A stretch of 64,000 bases of DNA from Epiperipatus broadwayi (taxonomy: Eukaryota > Onychophora > Udeonychophora > Euonychophora > Peripatidae). How positions within the stretch are numbered: the stretch's first letter is position 1; each line of letters starts with the position of its first letter. A program made the translations under genes and the position numbers. This document shows positions 52,482 through 64,000 of this stretch, one piece after another. The notes beneath the pieces are model-generated. The model was not told where the DNA came from. It worked only from the letters and a program-made list of their open reading frames with translations, and did not search any database. The stretch is from NCBI GenBank assembly GCA_028023455.1, contig JAQFVV010000323.1, positions 620,001 through 684,000 on the forward strand, written 5' to 3'.

Positions 52482-54896
52482 AATAATTATATGCTAGTAT
52501 AAGAGATAGTTATCATGTGATGTTTAGTGGTTTAAATATGTAATTTATATGAATAGTTTCAGTATGTAATTTTATAATTTGGTATATTTAACCAGGTGTT
52601 CATAAATAAAAAAGTTTGGTTTTTATGGAAAGACTACTGGATTTACAGAATAATACATATTACTTGTAATGTAGTTCAAGTAAACATGTTCATTGTTAAT
52701 TACCCAAGAGACATTCATAAGTACTGTTATTGATTAAAATTCTATTCTATATTTATATTTAAATAAGGGATTATTTTAATAATTTTAAATGGTAGGAGGT
52801 TATATTTCTCAAAACTGTGTAATGTTTAATAAATGTTATACTGTAGACATGCGTACAATAAGTCATCAATATTTTGTTTATAATAAAAAGGTTTAATGAA
52901 TATTTATTTTCGGGCAAAAATACTGCTACAGCCCTAATATTAAAAATAATAAAAAAGAAAGTAAAGTCTGTAAATGTTATGTCTTAGAAAGCACCTATTA
53001 AATAATTTTATTTAGAAAAAAGGTGTAGGGTTTGAATTTTACTAATTCTTTATCACTTAGTTGTTATGTTATTTTATGAATACTTTTCAATAGGAGAATA
53101 ATGAAGAGAATAAAAATAGTTTTAAGAAAGACAAAGTCAGTAATGTGTATAATTTTCAAATAATTATTATTCACGTGATTACCATTTCACATGGTTACAC
53201 ATGCTCTTAATAAGAATACCAAACTTGGTGTCATTACTGTATGAAAAGTTTAGTACTCTTATTAATTCTTAATATTACATAAACTCTGCATATAAAAATT
53301 TCAGTAGTGTATACCCTAAAAAAGAAAAAAAACAACAACAACATATACATATTCCATTTGTGCTAATTGTTTTTGTTAATGCCTTTATATTTAATTTTAA
53401 ATAATTTTGTACATAGCTGTGTATACAAGATGTATGTGTTTAAATTTATTGCATTATATTGTATATCATGCATTTTTGGATTTATGAATGCAAATATATA
53501 TTTTGACACGCACAACAATAAGATATTATCTAACTATAGTCTATAGATAAATAACTAAAGAAAGCAATTAGGAATCATTTACGTTTAATAAATAAATTCG
53601 AATTTAGAATGAATTTAGAGTGAATGAAAGATTTATTTAAATGAAAATAAAAACAAAATATTTGATTTATAATATGAGTAATAATAATGGACCTTGTTAA
53701 GATTAAAACAAAGAAAATGAATGCTTCATGAGACAAATAAAAGAGTGTGCTGTTGCCAGATAATGGAAAAACTGAACAAAAAAAAGACCACTTATATTAT
53801 CTTTTTTTTCAGAAAGATATTGTTTATTTTACCTAAATTTTAAAAATATTCTGTGGATTTTGAAATAAACTATAATGCGTTTTGAGTAGAAACTAGGAAG
53901 GAGCGATTGTGAGCTCTTCTCAGTTAATGTCTTTAAAAATGAATTAAATGGAGAACAACATATACTATTGTTCTGATATGAACCGTAATGTTTAATAATA
54001 AAAAAAGAATAGTTGAATACCATCTAGTAATAATGCCAATTGGAATTCTAAGTCATCGTTTATCATGGTGGGAATGTTAAAAAAAAAAACCATCTTAGAA
54101 AAATGTAACTGCAATCCAAATGTTAAAAATGTTGACTCCATAACAAATGCTAATATACTTTTACTTTATTTTCAAAATTCAAAAGTATAATAATAATATG
54201 CTCGTATATATCTATCAAATTTTTTTCTTTTGTAGTTGAAATTATTAATATGGTTTATATTATTCGTTAAGTAATTAATTAATATAATAAGTAAGACTTA
54301 AATTGATTATTTATTTTAATATTTTATAAAAGAAATCAAAATTAAAAATATAGTTAACATTCAAAGTTTAATTTAAACATATAAAATAATTATTATGATG
54401 AAAACATTACTTTATCTAAGATATAAAAGATATTTTAGAAAGAAAAAAAATCATACTTTGTGAAAGATTCATATATATTAACACTTATCCAAACATGCAT
54501 GTTTAATGGGATATAATATATATCCCATTTTAGCAATTGCAATCTAGAATAAACAGATGATAATAATACAATGAGTTGTTTAAGTTACAATTATTGAATT
54601 TAAGTTTGTTATTATTTTAAAAAAAACTTACATTCCATTATTAATCTACACATAATTTGGTTTAACTATTATACAAATTACTTTATTTTGAAAGTATTGA
54701 TTTACATAATGCAAACTACATATTCACTAGATAATAAATCATTTATTGATTGATTTTTTTATTTGCCAAATAAAACTACTTATTAATGCATAGGATAATT
54801 GGCACATTGTTAATTCATGTGAATTAGGATGTAAATGAAGATTGTTATCAATTCATTTATGCTGCGTGAAAATAATTATTTCTAATCATTGTCTTA
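52482..54896 (+). other. AT-rich stretch: nothing recognised
   Basis: No exon of the repeated domain, no clear element ends. Confidence 0.4.
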
Positions 54897-55490
<594 letters not shown>

Positions 55491-56028
55491 AGCAAATCAG
55501 CTTGAAATCATGATCTGAAGGTGGAACTAACGATAGAAATAGTGAATGCTTACTCTGATGTTTATGTAAACAAACATACGCTTTGACAGTGTTTTTGGTA
55601 AAACGCCATCTATTGATCATAAATACAAGCATTAGCAAGTTTAATTTGTTTTTTTGTTTTTCATAAATGTATCTTTGAGGTTTTTTTGCAATGATATATA
55701 TTGCAGAGGCTTTTACTATGTGGTGATACTGAACTGATATCAGACCCATATAGCTATCTGGCTTGCTATGCTGACTTTGAAGACATTACATGTCTAAAAA
55801 ATTCACGCTTGCAAGCTGAATAGAAATTGTTTCATAAACACTCAGAGTTAGTGTTTAGATCTAGTTTCTTAGTCCTATCCTTCACTGATGATAGCAAATC
55901 AGCTTGAAATCATGATCTGAAGATGGAACTAATGATAGAGATAGTGAATGCTTACTCTGACATTTATGTAAACAAACATATGCTTTGATGGTGTTTTTGG
56001 TAAAATATCATCTATTGATCATATATAT
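55491..56028 (+). repeat. Diverged ~400-bp satellite units (second array)
   Basis: One full unit (55491 to about 55892) and a partial one (to about 56020) related to the array at 38.4-40.6 kb. It begins with AGCAAATCAGCTTGAAATCA, the same unit position as in the first array, and ends at TGATCAT where TA repeats take over. Identity to the first array is visibly lower than within that array. Confidence 0.88.
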
Positions 56029-56059
56029 ATATATATATGTTGTATATAATTTGTATGTT

Positions 56060-56559
56060 NNNNNNNNNNNNNNNNNNNNNNNNNNNNNNNNNNNNNNNNN
56101 NNNNNNNNNNNNNNNNNNNNNNNNNNNNNNNNNNNNNNNNNNNNNNNNNNNNNNNNNNNNNNNNNNNNNNNNNNNNNNNNNNNNNNNNNNNNNNNNNNNN
56201 NNNNNNNNNNNNNNNNNNNNNNNNNNNNNNNNNNNNNNNNNNNNNNNNNNNNNNNNNNNNNNNNNNNNNNNNNNNNNNNNNNNNNNNNNNNNNNNNNNNN
56301 NNNNNNNNNNNNNNNNNNNNNNNNNNNNNNNNNNNNNNNNNNNNNNNNNNNNNNNNNNNNNNNNNNNNNNNNNNNNNNNNNNNNNNNNNNNNNNNNNNNN
56401 NNNNNNNNNNNNNNNNNNNNNNNNNNNNNNNNNNNNNNNNNNNNNNNNNNNNNNNNNNNNNNNNNNNNNNNNNNNNNNNNNNNNNNNNNNNNNNNNNNNN
56501 NNNNNNNNNNNNNNNNNNNNNNNNNNNNNNNNNNNNNNNNNNNNNNNNNNNNNNNNNNN
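56060..56559. other. Assembly gap (500 N)
   Basis: Exactly 500 unknown bases, a typical fixed-size placeholder, directly after the microsatellite/satellite region. True length and content are unknown and could include further satellite units or an exon. Confidence 0.97.
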
Positions 56560-59500
56560 ATATAGAATCAAAAACATCCCATCTTAATATCCTTTGTTAA
56601 TTGGTTAAAAATCGGCATGGAAAATTTACAAACTAACTATTTGTTTTGGTAAAACCAAGTTAAATTATCTATTTGAACAAGGACACTCATTAAAAGCATC
56701 TAATGTATCCAATAAATTAATGAAAATATGATAAAACACCTAATTAATAACTAAATAATTTATTAAATAAAATTTTTATTCAACTAAAATTAACGAAACA
56801 TAGGCAAACACACAATTCGAGCATTGTCTGTATCTGTAATCCTCTATACTGCAATTATCTAGTTTAAATAAATGAATCTTCTTTTAACTTTAATTGTCAT
56901 GTAGGCAATGTTTTGTATTTAATACTTAATAAAACCTCCAACATTTCCATAACTTATTGTTAATCCCATTTATTTATTAATTATTTTTTTATTAACATTA
57001 TGATTTCGGAATAATATAATTATTTTAAGATATCAATTAGTGTTCATACAAATAATAATATGCAATATAAAGTCTGAAATTGCTTGTCATTTTTGCCATT
57101 TGTATATGATAGCAAACATCAATCTTTACTTTTCAATTGGTTGAATCATTAGTGATATGACATTAATAACATATTTTAATCTCTATGATTGGTTATCCTA
57201 CTATTTACACCCCATTCTACATGCTTTATAACGTATAAAAAACACTATATATCATTTTTATATCTACTTAAATTAACTCAGGTAGCAAAACCTAATAGAT
57301 AACTAATATGGTCTATCCAACCGCATTCTTTAAACTGCACGATGCCATATATATATATATTTTCATTCCCCACATATGTATTCTTTAATTAGAAATTTAT
57401 ATATATATATATATTGTACCCTCACTTCCAGAAATATAGCATAACTTAAAATATAACTAGCTCAATTAAATCGTTATGCTCGGCTAAAATAGTATAACTA
57501 TTATTAATATATTTTATAATACTATATCTTATCAGATTTAGAACAACTAACAGAAAATTAAGATGGTTCAATATCATGCTCTAATTAAATAAGTATTTAT
57601 CAAATCATGAGACTATGAAGTGAAGTTACAAGTGGTAATATGAATTTATATTGAGCCCATGTCTTCTAAGACATTATCTCAATGGCATAAGAATACTATT
57701 ACCTCTTTATTATCTCACTTATACATCTATAGCACTCCTATGTCTTTTATAAAAAATTAACTAACTTCAATAATATTAATAAATAAATCTTAATATTTTT
57801 ATCAAAGAAATATAACTAAATAATCTCAGGTTCTTTTAATTATTTTAAAGTAATAATACTTCTTGCAGATAGGCATGATAAGGGATTTAATATCAAACCT
57901 AACTACATCTAACTTATAATAATAATAAATAACTAATAATAATAATCTTCAGTGTATAAGTTAACCTTATCTATTTTATGATACTACTAATCATTAAGAA
58001 AACAAGTAAATCATCTACATGTCTTTTATCTTCATATAGTATCTTAATTGAGAATATAATAAAATCTTATAATTTAATAATATGTGGCAATAAATAATAT
58101 TATACTCTTATATTGTGCATTATAATTATTTTTGTGACCATTATAACATAATATGTTAATGTCAATGAATTTCTATAAATTATATTAAGAAAATACTGTA
58201 TTTCTTTTTTAAAAATAATAATAATAATTTAATTCATATTGTGCAAATATTATGTTTTATTCAAATTATCTGTTGTCAAATGCTGTGGTGCAAAATAATG
58301 AATTCGACACACTTTTAAAACAACTTAAACAAATTTATTTACATCAACTTTAATAAACAACTTATATACATTATTTACATTACAAGTGGAAATCCAGAAA
58401 AATAAAAAAATAAGAAAAAATAATAATAATACAAGATTCTTACATTGTTATGATTTCCATAATCCAAAATAAATAATCCATACATTTCTTAAATGTTTTA
58501 TCAGTAACATTTAATTGAGTTTATGAACTTATATTTTACTAGATATCATTTATAATCACTTAGTACAATAAAAGGCTTTTATGTGAAATATCACTTAGGT
58601 AGCACATGTGTAATAAACAAACTTTAACAATTAAAATGCTACTCCACTTAAGTATTATAGTTATTTCTATTATAATGTAACTATTATGTATTACATTTAT
58701 TATTAGCATTAACTAAATATCAACTAATGTATAGATTGATATAACTTTGTAATATTATGTGACATTTATTGACTATATAATTATTTCTTCATTCTAATGT
58801 AATTTCATAATATATGTCTTACCAAAATATGCAATACATATATGTTCTTTTCTTAAAATAATATTTAAAAATTATTCAACAATTTTGTGAAGACAAAATT
58901 TTTATTTATATATTTACCAATTTTTATAAAGTTATTATATTAAAATAAAATTCTATGATTCTTTTCCACTTAAACTACTATTCTTCTCTACTTGTTATTC
59001 CTATTCCCTCTTAATAAAATCCTATCTTCAAATATCATTCTAATCTTATTTAACTTCAGTATCAGCTTACCAATTTTTTTAAAAAAATGACTATCCAAAC
59101 TCTCTTATATCTCATCATCTATATATGATAAACACTTCAAACAAAAATAAAAATTTCTATATAAGTTAATTTAACTTGTCTAATAAAAAAAAAAATATAG
59201 ATATATTTTTCTACTTCTTACTAACTTGAAAATAAATATAAATGACTCATACTAATATAATAAATCAAACTCCTAATATTGTAACAGAAACATTAAAGTT
59301 TATTCATGAAAGAATCATATAATTATTTCTGGATAACTCTTATTACGTTGTAATAAATTTATATTATAAAATAAAGTATGCATATTAAAATAAAACTATT
59401 ATTGATAGTATTATGCGTGTATATTCTTTAAATATTTATACATTCATTCAACAATCAAATAATATTTGGTTTATCTAAAGAAAACAAAGCAAAATACATT

Positions 59501-61729
59501 AAATTATTAATATTATATAATTATTACCATAAATGATACTCCAATTTATAATCAGCCAAACGATGTCCTCCAGGATTATATCTTTACAAAAATAATATCA
59601 CATTTATACTCAACAATTATTCTTAAAATATTACGTGTTGTAAAATTATATAAAAAAAATAAACTTTATGAAATTAAGTGTTATATTATTATGTAGTTAC
59701 TTTTAAAATGTACCTCTCTTATCTCTAATAGATCAATAAATAATTAAATATCTATGTTAGTTAAGAAAACAAAATATGTTACATAAAATCCAACGGTGTC
59801 TTCTTTCCATCCACAATTGTTCTTTTTTCCTAGGCACAAAATTTTACCAACATCACATCCTTTTCCGGTACATCACATGTTTAAACAGTTTTTATGAAAT
59901 AAATGGAAAACGTTTTTTTTAAAAAAAAATAAGATAAAACAAGTTCCACCACAAAGAAACAAAATAATAATTAAAACAGTTTATAGGATCCGGATTTATT
60001 TAAAAGTTATTATCTTCCTAGGATTAATCAATAGTTAAATGTTTAATTTAAGTTTTTATAAAAATTGACTTGGATATCCACGTATACTTCTATGCGCATT
60101 TCTTAAAATATTCAGCAAAACATTTTTTAAATTTTTCTATATAACCAGCATATAGAATTTTAATATTATAACGTTTTTTTATAGGTATTTATTTATCAAT
60201 TAAATTTCCGATTTATCTGCCTTTTAAAATTATCGAAATCTAGTCTTTTAAACAACAAAGACTTAATAAGGCAAGTATTTCTGCAATTATTATTAACTTC
60301 CATATCTTTACCAAAAGATATATTAAAATATGTAATTTAAAAATACTTTCTTCATAAAGAAGTATTTATCTTTCTTTAACATATTTTTTATAAAAATTAA
60401 TTATAATCACTTTTAAATTCATATAATGTCCAATATATTATTTTTATCCAACTAGTAATTTTCCTAGTTAATCCAGCGTTCAGTATATTTTTAATATAAG
60501 GTTTCCAACACATTTTATCATTATACGATATTTTCATGATTATTTGATAGTAAAATTGAGCCTTGATAGAGACGATCAATAGGGAATTATGAATAAATTA
60601 GCACTGCATATTTAACGATAAACTTTATAAAATTATTTAAACTACTCTCTTATAAATTAAGAAATATTACGAGAGCGTCTATAATTTTTACTTAGCTATA
60701 TTTAATAGCTCACTTCACTTAAAAGAAATTACAATCACCCCCTGAACAATTGAACCTCGGTTTTTATACCGGAATAAATTACCCACTTGATTGGTAAATT
60801 AAACAATCACCTTGCTAGCCTATTTACATATCTTACCAACAATACAAAATTAAAAATAAATAATGACTTATTTAATATTTATTATTTATTACATTATTTA
60901 ATTCTTAAATTAATTTTTGTCATTTATTTAAATCCATTAAACATTTTTTAAAATATATGTTTTACTTTATTTCACTTTTAACTTTTATAAGACTATTTTT
61001 CTAAACAAACTAAGTCTATTTTTATTCATTATATTTTTTAAACAGTATTTTAAAAATCAGATTTAATATTTCACACCAATTATTTTTATTTTTATCTCGT
61101 GATAGCCAATATAATATTTATAAATTTTATAATAGAATTTTAAAACAGTTTTGCAACTTTACTAAAAAACTTACAAGCATATGTGTACATATGTTTATCT
61201 GTCACCTGACTTACAACACAGATATCAATGCTTGTAATTATCTAAAAATATACTAACAATTCAATTTTATAAAATAAATATTTTTAAAAACAAATAATAT
61301 ACTATAACAACTTTAAAATAATAATTCGATATTATAAAATCAAATATTAATCTTCTATTATATACTATTAATAATAAAATATTTATATTCACTTACTAAA
61401 TATTAATCTTTATCAACAATAAATATATATGCATTTAATTTTAACTTGTCTTTTTTTAAAACTTTTAGCTTTAAACATTTATTTACAAAACTTAGTAATG
61501 CAGTATTGATCATGGCCAGTTTTCCCAACCATATAATATTATCATTTTTTTATTGAAACGTCTCTCCCAAATATTAGCACAATTTCACATATCAAATATT
61601 CATAGTTTACTTTGATTAAACTTTTGAAAGATTATTAGAAATAAAATCAACATCATATAGCTATAATATATCTTAAATTTAAAATTTTTTAACAAATTGA
61701 TATAACAATTTATGGAGACCCATACAAAA
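56560..61729 (+). other. Very AT-rich stretch: nothing recognised
   Basis: About 5.2 kb with TA runs (57347-57361, 57400-57415) and no credible exon, tRNA or element boundary. A slightly less AT-rich patch at about 60735-60840 has no recognisable feature. Confidence 0.4.
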
Positions 61730-61851
61730 GGGCACAATATATATATATAGATTTATGTGCGCAAGTAATATATATATATAGTTTATAGAAGGGCACAATA
61801 TATATATATAGATTTATGTGCGCAAGTAATATATATATATAGTTTATAGAT
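61727..61851 (+). repeat. ~61-bp tandem duplication with TA runs
   Basis: AAGGGCACAATATATATATA through GATTTATGTGCGCAAGTAAT to AGTTTATAG is present twice in direct succession. Confidence 0.88.
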
Positions 61852-64000
61852 GATAGATTGATACACTATAATAATATTTAATATATTGATCTATTATGTT
61901 TTTTTATGAAATAATGTGTTAAATTATTTAGTTTTAGTTTTTATTAAAGTAAAACAGATTGAAAGAAGGTGTAAAAGAAAGAGATCAAGATTAGTAGATA
62001 AAATATACATGTCCGAGTACAGATGTTTTAAACATAAAACATTTTTACACTTATCTTTATTGCAGGCTTTTGTTGTTTTGTATTATCTAGATCTTAGATA
62101 TCCAGAGAAAAAGTGGTACTTTGATGGAATAAATGTAATTATTGATCTTATTAATGACTTGAGGACCATCAACTTGTGAAACTCTGATTTTATCTCAAGA
62201 TAACAGGATTTGCAGGTGGCCCTTTGGTCAGAAATTCAAAATATATAAAACAAGTGAAACAATATTTGAAGGTCAGCTTTTACTATTAAAAAGAGAGATG
62301 TAGTCATTACTATTAAAGAGATGTAGTTATGAATATTAAAAAAAGTCAATTGTTACTATTAAAAGTCAGTCATTACTATTAAAAAAATGAGAGATGTAAT
62401 CATTAATGATTTTAAGGATCACAATCAGTTAATAATTTCTTAGGATGAGGATCACTAAACAATATGCAGTTTTTGAAGGTTCAGTTAATAATTTTAAGAA
62501 GGAGAATCACTGAACAAGATGCAGTTTTGAAGGCAATCAGTTAACCATTTTTAGGAATATGCAGTCATTTTAAACTAAAAAGTGATGAGCAGTTTTCATT
62601 TTTTTATGCTTAGTATGAGCTATTTATTTTTATTTTTTAAAAAATTAAAGAAGAAAAAAATGACTTTTGTTTTAAAGTCACCATAGAAGAAGATGTATGC
62701 AAATATAAAGCAGCTCATAGCAGGATTGATATAAAGAAATGGAACAAAATTAAATTTCTTTGAGGAAGTTATTGAAAATTTTGTAAAAATGGTATTAATA
62801 TATTTTTGGGCTGTGTTTAATATGATGAATTTGCCATTCTAAACTCACTGTTTCTGTTCCTTGAGATCCCACATTATAGGTTAAATCACTGGTCTATCTG
62901 TGGACTCATGCAAAAGGCCTTAATAACCAAAGAATGGCCAAATTTAAAACCAACCACAGATGTCATCTGATCATCATCTTTGAAGGGAGGAAGAACAGGA
63001 AATAAAATGTATTTAGCCATGCAGCCAACCTTAGCTAATCTATAAATCATTTTTAAACAGAAAGGTTTATCTTCATATATCTCCAGAATGCCTATCATAA
63101 CTTTTAAAATGATGAAACAAGCAAATAACCAGTTCAGATTTATCAAGAAATATCTACAATAACTTGTTTTAAAATGGTAGAATCAAGTAAACCAAACACT
63201 TCATATTTATCTAAAAGTATTCACAATAATTCTTTTTTTAATGGAAGAAACAATCCAAACCAACCTGTGGAAGCTATAAATGGGAAAGCAGTCTAAAAAT
63301 TTAAAGCCTGGGTCATTAATAAGAAATGAAAATGGATCGGGTAAATTTTAAATTTAATTATCAAATTTTCTTATTTACTTATTAAAAGTAAACTTTAATT
63401 TCTAAAGTCAAAGAATTTTATTTTTTTTTCTCCTTTTAATTCATATACATTAATAGTTTGTTTAGTGATTGTGATTCTTAATAATACATGAAATACACAC
63501 ACATACAATTTAAAATTCATGAAACTTCATTTTTTCATTATTTTGATTTTTTATTTATTTATATAATGTAATAATAAAATGTCTTTTTATTATTGTTCTT
63601 TATTTATTGTGTTAATTGAGCAATATATTAATATATGCTTTATAATGTTTTTTTTAAATTTATTTTTGCATATATTAAATTTGATATATATATATATTTG
63701 CTCAAGGTTGCAATAATAATTTTTATATATGTGATTTATGTATCCATTCCTAATATAAGAGAACACATTTTAACATAATATATATGTTCACATATCAGCT
63801 AGTGTGTGCAGGTATAACTGCTTATACTATTCCGCAAAGAATAGGTTTTGCATAGTTAATTTAAATATAGTAAATTGAAGAGCAGGGCTTCACATATGTA
63901 TGGAAGTGGTAAGAGAACACACACATTATATAAATGAAATTTGCCTTTATGACATATAATAAGTAGGGAAAATGTAGAATGAGCATTTATAGAATTTTTT
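61740..64000 (+). repeat. Duplicated block, copy 2 (uninterrupted, runs off window)
   Basis: Aligns in direct orientation with 37705-41950 and lacks the satellite array, so it shows the empty site (around 62685-62700, AGAAGATGTATGC). Short frames at 61916-62179 (plus) and 62886-63146 (minus) are not preserved in copy 1 and are not regarded as genes. Similarity continues to the last base, so the block extends beyond the window. Confidence 0.75.

Noticed and set aside
61916-63146. Short frames of 86-87 residues in the right-hand block
   Set aside because: The duplicated copy at 37.7-41.9 kb does not keep these frames open.

Overview
The window looks like a stretch of an AT-rich, intron-rich, repeat-laden invertebrate animal genome. 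Spliced phase-1 extracellular-domain exons, CR1/Jockey- and RTE-type LINEs, tRNA-derived SINEs, many foldback elements and very long TATC/TGTC/AAT microsatellites fit a mollusc, perhaps a gastropod. That placement is inference and cannot be proved from the sequence alone. There are no operons, CRISPR arrays, rRNA genes or convincing functional tRNA genes.

The only host-gene content I can support is a set of six plus-strand exons (93-488, 3223-3621, 6442-6837, 11493-11888, 34553-34939, 49955-50353). Each is 387-399 nt, opens after an AG acceptor in phase 1 and ends at a G|GTAAG donor in phase 1. Each encodes one copy of the same ~130-residue secreted-type domain: four cysteines (C-x17-C-x62-64-C-x31-C), an NYY[VIL]K segment, usually a DPG turn, an N-W-T/S glycosylation site in five of six copies, and a closing x-C-x-[FL]-x-[IV]-[PS]-F-G strand. 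They are almost certainly internal exons of one multi-domain protein, with more exons likely outside the window. The final strand resembles an Ig-like F strand, but I do not recognise the family with certainty.

Layout: 0-12 kb holds exons 1-4, an RTE LINE 3' fragment, a tRNA-derived SINE, a decayed LTR-retrotransposon gag with zinc knuckles, and foldback elements. 12-34.5 kb is one very long intron. It contains a tRNA-derived SINE, a decayed coiled-coil ORF region, a near-full-length but frameshifted CR1/Jockey-like LINE on the minus strand sitting between AAT microsatellites, TATG/TATC arrays and a hAT-like nonautonomous element. 34.5-50.4 kb holds exons 5 and 6 with a TIR element and a ~405-bp satellite array of 5.4 units. 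That array interrupts a block duplicated at 61.8-64 kb. 50.4-64 kb has no recognised exon. It contains a foldback element, a 600-bp TGTC/TATC microsatellite joined to diverged satellite units, a 500-base assembly gap, and the second copy of the duplicated block running off the end of the window.

The exons appear to have multiplied by tandem duplication and their introns have then filled with mobile DNA. Four of six exons have an inverted-repeat element within about 140 bp of a splice site. Because all exons are symmetric (phase 1-1), any subset could be spliced in frame, so the locus could in principle encode proteins with variable numbers of domains.
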